From an uncultured bacterium (lineage in GTDB: Bacteria > Bacillota > Clostridia > Christensenellales > Pumilibacteraceae): a stretch of DNA of 34,470 nt. The notes beneath the pieces are model-generated. The model searched no databases, was not told the DNA's origin, and worked only from the letters and a program-made list of their open reading frames with translations. How positions within the stretch are numbered: position 1 is the first letter of the stretch; each line of letters begins with the position of its first letter. Positions 15,473-24,371 of this stretch are shown piece after piece. The translations under genes were made by a program, and so were the position numbers. The stretch covers positions 1 to 34,470 of the forward strand of contig CATKCE010000055.1 in NCBI GenBank assembly GCA_949744905.1, written 5' to 3'.

Positions 15473-18199
15473 ATGTCGAATTTCAAAATGAATTTTTCCC
15501 ACCCGTGGCTGTTGTTGTTGCTTATTCCCGCCCTGGTGGTCACGTTTATACCGTATTTCAGACTGGCTAAAAAATACCGTCGCAACCGTAACCGCGTTAC
15601 TTCGGTGGTGTTGCACACCATAATATCGGTGCTTTGCGTGACTGTGCTTGCGGGGCTTACTTTCAGCTATCAGGTGCCCAATACTTCCAACGAAGTATTG
15701 TTGCTTGTGGATATGTCGCACAGTTCGTCTCCAGACGCGAATTTTGAAGAAGAACGCGACAACTTCGTAAAATCCGTGCTCAACGCGAGCAGTTCGCGTT
15801 ATAAACTCGGGATAGTGACCTTTGGGTACGACCAGGTGTATGCGGCGGAACTTTCCAACGATACCGACGAAGTGTACGACAATTACATAAGAGCTAAGCG
15901 TCCCGACGACAGCGCGACCGACATAGCGTCGGCTCTCGGTTACGCCCGCACGCTGTTCAAAACGCCCAAAACGGCTAAAATAGTGCTTGTTACCGACGGC
16001 GCCGAGACCGACGGTTCGGCAAACGATATTGTAATGTCGCTTGCCGCCGAGGGAATAAAAGTGGATACCGTTTATCTCGGACAAAAGCGCGAAGGAAACG
16101 AAGTCCAGCTTTTGGGAGCGGACGCGCCGGATTACAATATACTGGTTGGCGATACTTTCAAGTTGGAACTTACCGTGCAGAGTTCGATTGCATGCGACGC
16201 GGAAATCTCGTTGTACGATAACGGAGAGAAGACGTCGTCGGATATAAAGGCGGAACTTGCGGCGGGTGTGCAGAAAATAGAGATAGAGCACGCGTTTGAA
16301 CTGCCCGGTATGCACGAGTTGCGTTTCGAGATAAACAGCGGATCGGACACTATAGATAAAAACAACAATTACTATTCGTACATTTATTTGCGCGTATACG
16401 ATAAAATGCTTATCGTAGAGCGTACTACAAGCGAGGCGCAGGCTTTCGAGCAGTTGCTTATCGATAACCAGTTCAACGTCGACGTGGTTGCGGCGAGCGA
16501 CGCGGCTGCCATGCCGTCAACGCTGGAAGAACTGAGAGAATACGACCAGGTTATACTCTCCAACATTGCCAATGCGGATATGCCCGAAGGTTTTGACGAA
16601 CTGTTGTATTCTTACGTGCACGATGTAGGCGGAGGATTGCTCACCGTCGGCGGAAACCGCTTAAACGAGCATGGCGAGACTGTGGCGAACGCTTACAACC
16701 GCGCGGATATGATAGGCACTTTGTACCAGCAGATGTTGCCGGTGCAGGCAATAGACTATTCGCCGCCGCTGGGCGTCGTTATAATCATCGACCGTTCGGG
16801 CAGTATGGGCGACGGCAGCGACGGCACCGCGTTGGATCTTGCCAAAAAAGGAGCCATGTCCTGTCTCAACGCTCTTAAAGATTACGATTTTTGCGGTATA
16901 ATGACTTTGGAGACCACGTACAGCGAGGAACTCTCCATTACGCCGATGACCCAGAAAAACAAGATAATAGCCGCTATCGATGACATAAAGATGGGCGGCG
17001 GTACGACTTATACCAACGCTATCGACCGCGCGGGACGCGCTCTTATTGCGCAGACCGGAGTGGAGAGACGCCATATCATCCTGGTTTCCGACGGACAGCC
17101 GGGCGACGACTACGAAAAATACGGCGCCGCCATAAGGCACAATTACGAGACCGGCGGCATTACGTATTCGCTCGTGGTAATAGGCGACAGACCCAGCGCC
17201 GAAGCGGAGCTCAGAAAATCTGCGGAAGAAGACGGGCACGGCAAATATTACTATGCTCCCAAAGGTGACGACTCTATACTCGGCACCATGCGCGAGGATC
17301 TTAAAGTTCCCGATATAACCGAGGTTACCGAGGGCGAATTCACTCCCGAGTTGAGAGGACATTCTTCGGTGGTCAGCGGACTTGACCAGAAAGACATGCC
17401 GAAACTTTACGGATATTACGGCACAAGGCTCAAAGACGGAGCCGAAGCGCCTCTTATGGGCGAATACGTTCCGATTTACGCGCAGTGGAAGTTCGGTAAA
17501 GGTACGGTGGGCAGTTTTATGTGCGATCTGCAAGGCGGCAAATGGTCGGGCGAATTTATGCAAAGCCCCTCCGGCGCAAGATTTTTGCTCAACGCCGTAA
17601 ACGCGCTGTTTCCCACCGGGGACATACGCGACCACGATATAGAGCTGGACCTCTACGAGGACAATTACAGTACCAATATCAGTATTTATACCGATTTGGA
17701 ACAGGGACAGTCGATTAAGGTGGAAGTCACCGAGCCCGAGGGCTTGAACGGCGAACCCGCATCGGTATTTACCATGCAGGCCGGTGCGACGGATAATTAC
17801 AGCCGCATGACCTTTAAGAACAGACGCCCCGGCATACACGAAGTAAAAGTTACCAAACTTGACGCCGACGGAAACAGCATTTCACAGCGCACGACTTACC
17901 GGGCATTTTCGTATTCCAAAGAATACGACATGTTTACCGATACCGAGCAATGCAGGCTGTTTTTATCCGAGCTTGCCGAAAACGGCGACGGTATAACGGT
18001 GGACGTAAACGACCCTTGGCAGATATTCGACGAGACCGTCAAAGCGCTTGACAGGAGTTTCGATCCTCGCTTTGTGTTTATAATTACGGCTCTTGTGCTG
18101 TTCCTGCTGGATGTAGCGGTCCGCAAGTTCAAGTTTAAGTGGATACACGAGATAATACGCGAGCGCAAAGCGGCTAAGGCCGAAGCGCTTGAAAAGTGA
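15473..18199 (+). CDS. membrane protein with two VWA domains and a GATase-like segment (908 aa)
   Basis: GGGAGGG lies just upstream of the start. Two N-terminal helices (about 12-29 and 43-65) precede a first VWA domain with MIDAS DMSHS (80-84) and a second, stronger VWA domain with MIDAS DRSGS (440-444) followed by LVSDGQPGD. Between them is a beta-sandwich-like stretch and a class-I-glutamine-amidotransferase-like fold around GGGLLTVGG. This layout is common in Bat-type proteins, where the fold is usually non-catalytic. A C-terminal helix (about 865-885) and a basic cytoplasmic tail follow. Both MIDAS sites keep the DxSxS residues. It is probably the second membrane VWA partner of the ATPase, displaying its VWA domains outside the membrane. 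Confidence 0.9.
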   Translation: MSNFKMNFSHPWLLLLLIPALVVTFIPYFRLAKKYRRNRNRVTSVVLHTIISVLCVTVLAGLTFSYQVPNTSNEVLLLVDMSHSSSPDANFEEERDNFVKSVLNASSSRYKLGIVTFGYDQVYAAELSNDTDEVYDNYIRAKRPDDSATDIASALGYARTLFKTPKTAKIVLVTDGAETDGSANDIVMSLAAEGIKVDTVYLGQKREGNEVQLLGADAPDYNILVGDTFKLELTVQSSIACDAEISLYDNGEKTSSDIKAELAAGVQKIEIEHAFELPGMHELRFEINSGSDTIDKNNNYYSYIYLRVYDKMLIVERTTSEAQAFEQLLIDNQFNVDVVAASDAAAMPSTLEELREYDQVILSNIANADMPEGFDELLYSYVHDVGGGLLTVGGNRLNEHGETVANAYNRADMIGTLYQQMLPVQAIDYSPPLGVVIIIDRSGSMGDGSDGTALDLAKKGAMSCLNALKDYDFCGIMTLETTYSEELSITPMTQKNKIIAAIDDIKMGGGTTYTNAIDRAGRALIAQTGVERRHIILVSDGQPGDDYEKYGAAIRHNYETGGITYSLVVIGDRPSAEAELRKSAEEDGHGKYYYAPKGDDSILGTMREDLKVPDITEVTEGEFTPELRGHSSVVSGLDQKDMPKLYGYYGTRLKDGAEAPLMGEYVPIYAQWKFGKGTVGSFMCDLQGGKWSGEFMQSPSGARFLLNAVNALFPTGDIRDHDIELDLYEDNYSTNISIYTDLEQGQSIKVEVTEPEGLNGEPASVFTMQAGATDNYSRMTFKNRRPGIHEVKVTKLDADGNSISQRTTYRAFSYSKEYDMFTDTEQCRLFLSELAENGDGITVDVNDPWQIFDETVKALDRSFDPRFVFIITALVLFLLDVAVRKFKFKWIHEIIRERKAAKAEALEK

Positions 18200-18202
18200 T
18201 CC

Positions 18203-18221
18203 TTCGGAATATGTTTCCGAA
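18203..18221 (+). promoter_or_regulatory. stem-loop adjoining the ribosome binding site of the next gene
   Basis: TTCGGAA (18203-18209) pairs perfectly with TTCCGAA (18215-18221) around a five-base loop. The right arm directly abuts the AAGGAGG at 18222-18228, and CC upstream could pair with GG of that site. It sits exactly where the operon changes from machine genes to surface-protein genes. Confidence 0.45.
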
Positions 18222-18228
18222 AAGGAGG
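18222..18228 (+). promoter_or_regulatory. ribosome binding site that selects the GTG start at 18234
   Basis: AAGGAGG lies five bases before GTG 18234. The ATG at 18189 offered by the ORF track has no such site and would put 15 hydrophilic residues in front of the signal peptide, so GTG is preferred. Confidence 0.85.
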
Positions 18229-18233
18229 TAGCA

Positions 18234-21002
18234 GTGAAAAAGTTGCGTTTAATAATACTTGCGTGTTTGCTTGCGGCATCGTCGCTGGTATTGTTTGCCT
18301 GCGGTTCGTCCGTGGCGCGTCCCGGCGGATTGCGTATAGACGGCGATACGTACGTATTGACGTGGAGCAGAGTGCGCGACGTAAACCGTTATATCGTATC
18401 TATAAACGGCGAAGAAGTGCGTTGCAAGGATAACAGATATTCGTTGGAGCGTCTTAAACCCGGCACATACGATATCAAAGTGAAGGCCGTGGATCAAAAC
18501 AACGACGAGTCCGAGTGGTCGAAGTCCTGCGAGTTTGTCAGACCTGTAGAATCGGGAATGACGTATAAACTTATAAACAACAAGACCGAGTACGAACTGA
18601 GCGGCGTCGGCATTGCTACCGGCGATATCGTCGTGGACGATACGTACAGAGGAAAGCCGGTAACCAAAATAGGATCAAAAGCGTTTTACCGAAACAACAA
18701 GATAAGCAGCGTCGTAATAGGCAAAAACGTTAAAGAAATAGGAGATTACGCTTTTTACAGCTGTATCTCGCTTAAAAGCGTCGCTTTTTCCGACAGCGTT
18801 GAAAAAATCGGCGAATACGCTTTCCAGAGTTGCGCCCAACTTACCGAGCTTACCATACCCGATAAAGTTGTGCAAATAATGCCGTATACGTTTTCTTATT
18901 GCCGCGGATTGGAGACGGTGGACTTGGGCAGCGGCGTAAACGTCATAGGCGAGTATGCTTTTTCCGACTGCACCGCGCTTAAAGAAATAGTCCTTCCCGA
19001 CGGGGTAACGTCAATCGGCAAAAACGCTTTTTATTGTTGCGAGTCCGTTGAACGGATAACCGGCGGAAACGGACTTAAGACCATAGGAGAAACGGCGTTT
19101 TCGCACTGCGACAGTCTTACCGAACTCAGATTGGGAGACAACATGGAGCTAGTGGGCGCGGGAGCGTTTGCCGATTGCAAAAGCCTTAAAAGCGTTACGA
19201 TATCGGAGAGCGTTACAAGCATAGGGTCGGCCGCTTTTGAAAAATGCGGCGAACTTAACGAAATAACCATAGGCGGAAACGTGACGCATATAGGTACCGA
19301 CGCGTTTAACAAGACCGGCGTATGGAACGCCGCGCCCGTCGGTATAGTGTATATAGATAATTGGGCTGTAGATTACAAGTACGCGACGGAGGAAGACGAT
19401 TCGACGTCGAACGGCGCGATCGTGATAGCTCCGGGAACGATAGGTATAGCTATGGGCGCGTTTTACGCTATGCCCGACCTTCTTACCGTGTCTATACCCG
19501 ACAGCGTATCAATAGTGGACGACCAGGCGTTTTACGGTTGCGAAGAATTGATCGCCGTGGGGATCGGCAACGGCGTAAAAAGTATAGGCAGTTATGCTTT
19601 CGCCCGTTGCAAATTGCTTGAAAAAATAGTCTTCGGCAGTTCGTCCGCTCTCAAAACCATAGGAAATAACGCGTTTTATCAAAGCGAGCGTCTCAGCGTT
19701 ATAGGATTTCAGGATACTCCTGCGGGACAAACGGCGTTACCCGCTACTTTAGAGAGCATCGGTACAAACGCTTTTGTCGACACCGCTATATGGAAAAGCG
19801 CCGACGACATAGTGTACGTCGGCAATTGGGCGGTGGGAGCCAACAACAGCTACATCGTAATGGGCAATATAAAGGAAGGTACCGTAGGTATAGCCAATTA
19901 CGCGTTTTATAAAAGCCAGTATCTTATGGCGGTGTCCGTGCCGTCAAGCGTGAGGCATGTAGGGCGCGCGGCGTTTTACGGTTGCGTGAATCTGTCCATA
20001 GCAAGGATTGAAGCTCCGCTCGAGATAATAGACGAATATGTGTTTTACGAATGCCAGTCGCTCGCATCCTTTACTATTCCCGAAACTGTAAAAACGATAG
20101 GGCGTTCGGCGTTTTATAACTGCAAATCGTTGCAATCGGTGACAGTGCCCGACAGCGTGGATACTATAAACAAATACGCGTTTTACGGATGCGTTTCGTT
20201 GGCCGAATTGAATATCGGAAGCGGATTAAAGGAGATCGGCGACTATGCGTTCCAAAACTGCGCGCTTTTGGAGTCGTTGACTATTCCGGACAATGTGGCG
20301 AAGATTGGCTTAAAGGCGTTTTACAATTGCGCCGAACTCAAAACGGTCGTCATAGGCAACGGGTTGGAAAGTATCTCGAACAATACTTTCGACAAGTGCG
20401 GTAATTTGGCTTTGGCGTATATCGGCGACGGCGTTAAAAACATCGGCGACTATGCTTTCCGCAATTGTAAAAATCTGCTTGTGACGATACTCGGCAAAAA
20501 CGTGGAGAGCATAGGTAAATACGCGTTTTACGGTTGCAAGAGTCTTGTCGGCATTGTATTGCCGGACAGTCTTAAAAGCATAGGCAATTTCGCTTTCCGC
20601 AATTGCGAAACGCTTGTTTCGGTAACGCTGGGCGCGGGCATAGAATCGATAGGCGACCACGCGTTTTACGGTTGCAAGCTGTTGACGTTTTATACCGAAA
20701 GCGCAAAGACTCCGGACGGTTGGAGCTCGAGATACAATTCTTCGTACCGTCCCGTGATATCGGGATGCACGTTGTCGCAGGACAAGAGTTACGTCGTGTC
20801 GTTTGTAAAGACTAAGGACAGCGTGTACAAATTGAGAGACAGCGACTTGATCACTATGCCTTACCGTTTGGGATACGTATTTGCGGGGTGGGCGAAGTCG
20901 CCGGATAAAACTTCTCCGGACTACGGCTTTGCCGATGTGGAAAAAGTTCCAAACGGAACTACGCTGTACGCCGTATGGCAAGTAGCGGAAATAGAAGAAT
21001 AA
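18234..21002 (+). CDS. BspA-type LRR lipoprotein with C-terminal InlB repeat (922 aa)
   Basis: Starting at GTG 18234 gives a clean lipoprotein signal peptide, MKKLRLIILACLL and so on, with lipobox LFAC and Cys23 lipidated. A fibronectin-III-like module (about 27-104) is followed by LRR_5 repeats (about 110-835) of the IGxYAFxxCxxL type. Two inserts in the solenoid share the pattern W-x(5-7)-IVYI/V-x-NWAV. A C-terminal InlB-like repeat (about 851-918, with GYVFAGWA and TLYAVW) closes the protein. No LPXTG or membrane helix is present. It is a smaller relative of the giant protein at 841, with the InlB repeat at the opposite end. It probably sits outside the membrane as an adhesin or scaffold; the ligand is unknown. 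Confidence 0.92.
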   Translation: MKKLRLIILACLLAASSLVLFACGSSVARPGGLRIDGDTYVLTWSRVRDVNRYIVSINGEEVRCKDNRYSLERLKPGTYDIKVKAVDQNNDESEWSKSCEFVRPVESGMTYKLINNKTEYELSGVGIATGDIVVDDTYRGKPVTKIGSKAFYRNNKISSVVIGKNVKEIGDYAFYSCISLKSVAFSDSVEKIGEYAFQSCAQLTELTIPDKVVQIMPYTFSYCRGLETVDLGSGVNVIGEYAFSDCTALKEIVLPDGVTSIGKNAFYCCESVERITGGNGLKTIGETAFSHCDSLTELRLGDNMELVGAGAFADCKSLKSVTISESVTSIGSAAFEKCGELNEITIGGNVTHIGTDAFNKTGVWNAAPVGIVYIDNWAVDYKYATEEDDSTSNGAIVIAPGTIGIAMGAFYAMPDLLTVSIPDSVSIVDDQAFYGCEELIAVGIGNGVKSIGSYAFARCKLLEKIVFGSSSALKTIGNNAFYQSERLSVIGFQDTPAGQTALPATLESIGTNAFVDTAIWKSADDIVYVGNWAVGANNSYIVMGNIKEGTVGIANYAFYKSQYLMAVSVPSSVRHVGRAAFYGCVNLSIARIEAPLEIIDEYVFYECQSLASFTIPETVKTIGRSAFYNCKSLQSVTVPDSVDTINKYAFYGCVSLAELNIGSGLKEIGDYAFQNCALLESLTIPDNVAKIGLKAFYNCAELKTVVIGNGLESISNNTFDKCGNLALAYIGDGVKNIGDYAFRNCKNLLVTILGKNVESIGKYAFYGCKSLVGIVLPDSLKSIGNFAFRNCETLVSVTLGAGIESIGDHAFYGCKLLTFYTESAKTPDGWSSRYNSSYRPVISGCTLSQDKSYVVSFVKTKDSVYKLRDSDLITMPYRLGYVFAGWAKSPDKTSPDYGFADVEKVPNGTTLYAVWQVAEIEE

Positions 21003-21035
21003 GTAAGTGTGAAATAATTTTATAGGATCGGATAT

Positions 21036-24000
21036 ATGAAAAAGTTTTCCAAAATTGCTGTAATCGTGCTTATGCTGGTAGCGGTGGTTTGCGCCGTTGC
21101 CGCATGCCGTTCGGTTGACGGGATATCCGTGGACGGGACGGATGCGCCGCGCACAACATACGTGCAGGGGCAGGATCTCGATCTGTCTAAGGGCAAGATC
21201 CTCGTAAAGACCAACAACGGAACCGAGGAGGTCGCGCTCAACGCGAAAGGAGTTTCGGTCACCGGTTATGACAAATCAAAACTGGGCGATCAGGAACTTA
21301 CCGTAAAATACGAGGGTAAGACCGCGTCGTTTTCGGTAAAAGTCATTGCGCGCATTGCCCTTGACCGTAACTGCGTGACCGAGTATTTTGTCGGTGAATA
21401 TTTTGACAAAAGCAAGGGACGCATCATAGTTGCAAACGACGACGGAACTACCAAATCCGTTGATATGAGCAGCGACGGCGTCGAGATTACCGGCTTCGAT
21501 TCGAGCGCGCCTGGCAACGGACGCGCGGCGACGGTAAGTTACGGCGGCTACACCGATACGTTTAACGTAAACGTATATGCGATAGAGAGTTCTAAACTTA
21601 CCGCGCCCCGTAAAAAGGAATATAAAAGCCATGAGACCGATATCGATCTTACCGGCGGATTTATAATGCTTAAAAGCGGCGATGTTACCAAAAACGTTAC
21701 CATCACGCGCGATATGATAAGCGGATTCGCGCCCGACGCCGCCGATGAAAACAATTCGACGACGCCGCTTTCCCAAAAGATATCGGTAGCGTACGCGGGC
21801 TTTAAAGGCTCTTTTAATATAAACGTTATATATACCGACGTGTCGCGCATACATAAAATAGCGCTCTCTCTTGCGGATATCGATTGGTCGGGAGAGACTT
21901 ATCCCGCTATTGCGGACGATAAGGGAGAGGCTGCTATATCAGCCGCCGAGATGTATCTCGGGCTCGGCTCCGCCGAAAGAGCTTACATTTCCGACGAAGA
22001 TAAAAACGCTGTGATAAAAACCGCCGTCGTTTACGGACGAAAGATATGGCGCGAGGATGCCGCAGGCTATTCCGACGCCTTTACGGTAAACGAACAGGGC
22101 GAAGTTACGTTTGTGTGCAATACGTTGTCCGACGCGGTGGCCGGAGCCGACAAGCTTGGAAGCAGTCCGTGCACGCTTATAACGAACAGCGAATTGTTGA
22201 CGGATATCGCGTCTGAATTCGGCGATATCGTACTTGTGGGAGAAGAAAAGATATCGGCGTATCTCGATTCGGTGTGCACGCCCTCCGAACTTACCGTCGT
22301 GCTCGCTTCGCTCGATTATATGTCGGAGCTTGATTCGAAAGTTTCCGACGGTAATATAACCGATTGGACCAAAGAAAATTACGCGACTTATGCCGACGAG
22401 ATAGCGGCCTTGCTCGCGGTCATCGACGGCGGAGACTTTAAATCGTCGCGCGACCGCGCAATTTACGAGATAGTCTTCACAAAGTGGAGAAACGGCGACT
22501 TTATAGCGATATTCGACGCAATGTACGCATACTGCTATCACGGCGAACATCTGTCCGACGCGGGTGCGATACTCAATATTTATCTTCCCGCAAAGGTGCA
22601 GGCATTGTACAATTATACTCTGCTGTCTTATATGGAAGTGCTCAAATCGGCTACGGCGTCGGGACGCGCCGCTTACGAGACGACGCTCTTTATGCTTTAT
22701 TACGATAATGCGACAAAGGCGTTGGAGGATGTTTCTGCAAACGGCGACGACGTCGACAAGTGGCTTAGCGTGATATTGTCTATAAACGTTTCGTCGAGCC
22801 AGTCGCCCGTGTCTCTTTTGAACGTGCTGGCGCTTTGCCGCACTTCGCAATACGGATATATTTACCACCACAATGCGTGGTTCGAGGACGCCGAATTTAC
22901 CGGTCTTTGGACGCAGTATCTTGAAGTGTGCAGAGATTACGCGCAGTACATATCGGATAACAAAGAAAACGATAACGCTCCGGCATATTGGACGGTAGAG
23001 GAAAACGGCAATAAAATAAAAGCCATGTTCGAGACTTTCGTCAACATGTCGTCGCCGCGCCAAATGGGATTTTTGCGGTCGCTGAATGTCAGCTACATGA
23101 ACAGGCTCCCTGCGTACGCGTTGTACTACGGCGAAACGGTTTACAGCGAATTCGTATATCTCGTGGCGAATTATTACGAAGACGCGCTGCCCGAAAAATC
23201 GTTGCCGGTATTCCGCAATTTGTTGCTTGCGATAGAAAGCTACTCGCGGACGTTTGCTTTGTCCGACGCAGGCAAGTCGTTTACCGATCAAATGGACGCG
23301 GCGTCGAAAGCGTACGCAGAATTGGATCCGGCGGACAAAACCGGTTTTGACGCGCTCCTTAAAACGGTATACGACAAGTATGCCGCATTGCCCGAAAAGA
23401 TACAGGCGGCGGCGTCTTACGAGCTCGGCGACAATAAAGCCAAGTTCGACGCGCTTAAGGAAGCGATAACCAATATCAATCTTGCCGCCGTAAATATCGC
23501 TAATAAGCGTCCGGTGTACAATATGCTGTTCGCGGCGTACGAGCAAGCCGAATCGCTTGTAAAAGAGATATTGGAAAGCGGAAACGAAGATCTTATAAAC
23601 GCTTATTACAATCTCGGGTATTACGACTACACAACGCAGAGCGGAACGGTGAAATGGTCGCTTGAATACGCTATGTACAATATGCGGGGGATATATGTTA
23701 CATATCTTACCAACACCGCTCTTACTCAGAATTCCGGTCTCATGTGGTATACTTATAAAGACAACGGTATGGGCGCGTTTTACGAAAAGGCCGCGCACGT
23801 TATGTGGACGTATAACAACAATCTCGGCACCGGTGAAAAGAAAGAGTACGACAAAGCCGCGGTGCTTGCCTCAATGGCGGCATTCCGCGATCTTACCGAT
23901 ATGGGCAAGGTAGCCGTAAACATTCTTTCGCAAAACTCCAATTATTATTACAACGGTCTGGATGCGTACTTTAAGAGCGTGTTGTTGCCGGATAAAGAGG

Positions 24001-24332
24001 GCGAACTTGATCCGGAAGATTATGCGGTATACGAAGTCGCTTCGCGTCTTATGGCCGCCGAACGCTTGTACGTGGCTTATCTGCCGTATAAAATGGCGGA
24101 AGGCAACGAAAACAATCCCGACGGATTCGAGGCCGAAGCCGCCGAGGCTAAAAAAGAGTTTACCGACGCTATGGACGACGTAGAACGCCTTTACGGCGCG
24201 TTGTCGAGCGAAGAACAGGCTTTGTTCGACAGCTACTTAAAGGACGCATACGACCACTATAAAGCCGTAAGCGACGGACTTAAAGCGGCGACGGGCGGAG
24301 CCGCCGCAGTTGCGGAGACCGCCGCCGCGTAA
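21036..24332 (+). CDS. lipoprotein with three Big_3 domains and a large unrecognised helical region (1098 aa)
   Basis: A lipoprotein signal peptide ends at lipobox AVAAC (Cys24). Three Big_3-type immunoglobulin-like modules follow (about 27-105, 107-184, 185-266), each with the pattern of a Dxs-G strand, a sgfD turn and a closing YxGxxxxFxVxV. The remaining 830 residues are predominantly helical and contain no family I recognise. Stretches near the end (YGALSSEEQALFDSYL, AELDPADKTGFDALL) resemble the short helical repeats with LxxEQKxLV that occur in many Bacillota surface proteins, so part may be a tandem helical array. It has no LRRs, unlike its neighbours. The ribosome site is weak (AGGA, eight bases upstream), which may lower its expression. 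The function is unknown. Confidence 0.88.
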   Translation: MKKFSKIAVIVLMLVAVVCAVAACRSVDGISVDGTDAPRTTYVQGQDLDLSKGKILVKTNNGTEEVALNAKGVSVTGYDKSKLGDQELTVKYEGKTASFSVKVIARIALDRNCVTEYFVGEYFDKSKGRIIVANDDGTTKSVDMSSDGVEITGFDSSAPGNGRAATVSYGGYTDTFNVNVYAIESSKLTAPRKKEYKSHETDIDLTGGFIMLKSGDVTKNVTITRDMISGFAPDAADENNSTTPLSQKISVAYAGFKGSFNINVIYTDVSRIHKIALSLADIDWSGETYPAIADDKGEAAISAAEMYLGLGSAERAYISDEDKNAVIKTAVVYGRKIWREDAAGYSDAFTVNEQGEVTFVCNTLSDAVAGADKLGSSPCTLITNSELLTDIASEFGDIVLVGEEKISAYLDSVCTPSELTVVLASLDYMSELDSKVSDGNITDWTKENYATYADEIAALLAVIDGGDFKSSRDRAIYEIVFTKWRNGDFIAIFDAMYAYCYHGEHLSDAGAILNIYLPAKVQALYNYTLLSYMEVLKSATASGRAAYETTLFMLYYDNATKALEDVSANGDDVDKWLSVILSINVSSSQSPVSLLNVLALCRTSQYGYIYHHNAWFEDAEFTGLWTQYLEVCRDYAQYISDNKENDNAPAYWTVEENGNKIKAMFETFVNMSSPRQMGFLRSLNVSYMNRLPAYALYYGETVYSEFVYLVANYYEDALPEKSLPVFRNLLLAIESYSRTFALSDAGKSFTDQMDAASKAYAELDPADKTGFDALLKTVYDKYAALPEKIQAAASYELGDNKAKFDALKEAITNINLAAVNIANKRPVYNMLFAAYEQAESLVKEILESGNEDLINAYYNLGYYDYTTQSGTVKWSLEYAMYNMRGIYVTYLTNTALTQNSGLMWYTYKDNGMGAFYEKAAHVMWTYNNNLGTGEKKEYDKAAVLASMAAFRDLTDMGKVAVNILSQNSNYYYNGLDAYFKSVLLPDKEGELDPEDYAVYEVASRLMAAERLYVAYLPYKMAEGNENNPDGFEAEAAEAKKEFTDAMDDVERLYGALSSEEQALFDSYLKDAYDHYKAVSDGLKAATGGAAAVAETAAA

Positions 24333-24348
24333 ACGCGGTACGGCTTTT
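24321..24348 (+). terminator. GC-rich stem-loop with short T tract inside the operon
   Basis: GCCG-CCGCG pairs with CGCGG-(TA)-CGGC around the loop TAAA, and four T follow. The loop contains the stop codon of the upstream gene (24330-24332). It resembles a weak intrinsic terminator and could reduce transcription into the protease gene; ribosomes terminating here would prevent it from folding. Confidence 0.4.
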
Positions 24349-24356
24349 ACCCTAAA

Positions 24357-24362
24357 AAGGAG
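24357..24362 (+). promoter_or_regulatory. ribosome binding site for the TTG start of the protease gene
   Basis: AAGGAG lies nine bases before TTG 24372. The next residues, KKFFVAMLSALM, make a proper signal peptide start and no ATG or GTG closer to the site would do so, which supports the rare TTG. Confidence 0.75.
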
Positions 24363-24371
24363 TACATTACC

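Noticed and set aside
18189-18233. ATG start at 18189 for the LRR lipoprotein
   Set aside because: It overlaps the end of the VWA gene, lacks a ribosome site and would bury the signal peptide; GTG 18234 has AAGGAGG at five bases.
21939-23798. 619-residue ORF on the minus strand
   Set aside because: It lies antisense to the Big_3 lipoprotein gene, has no recognisable domain, and its composition is that expected from the reverse complement.
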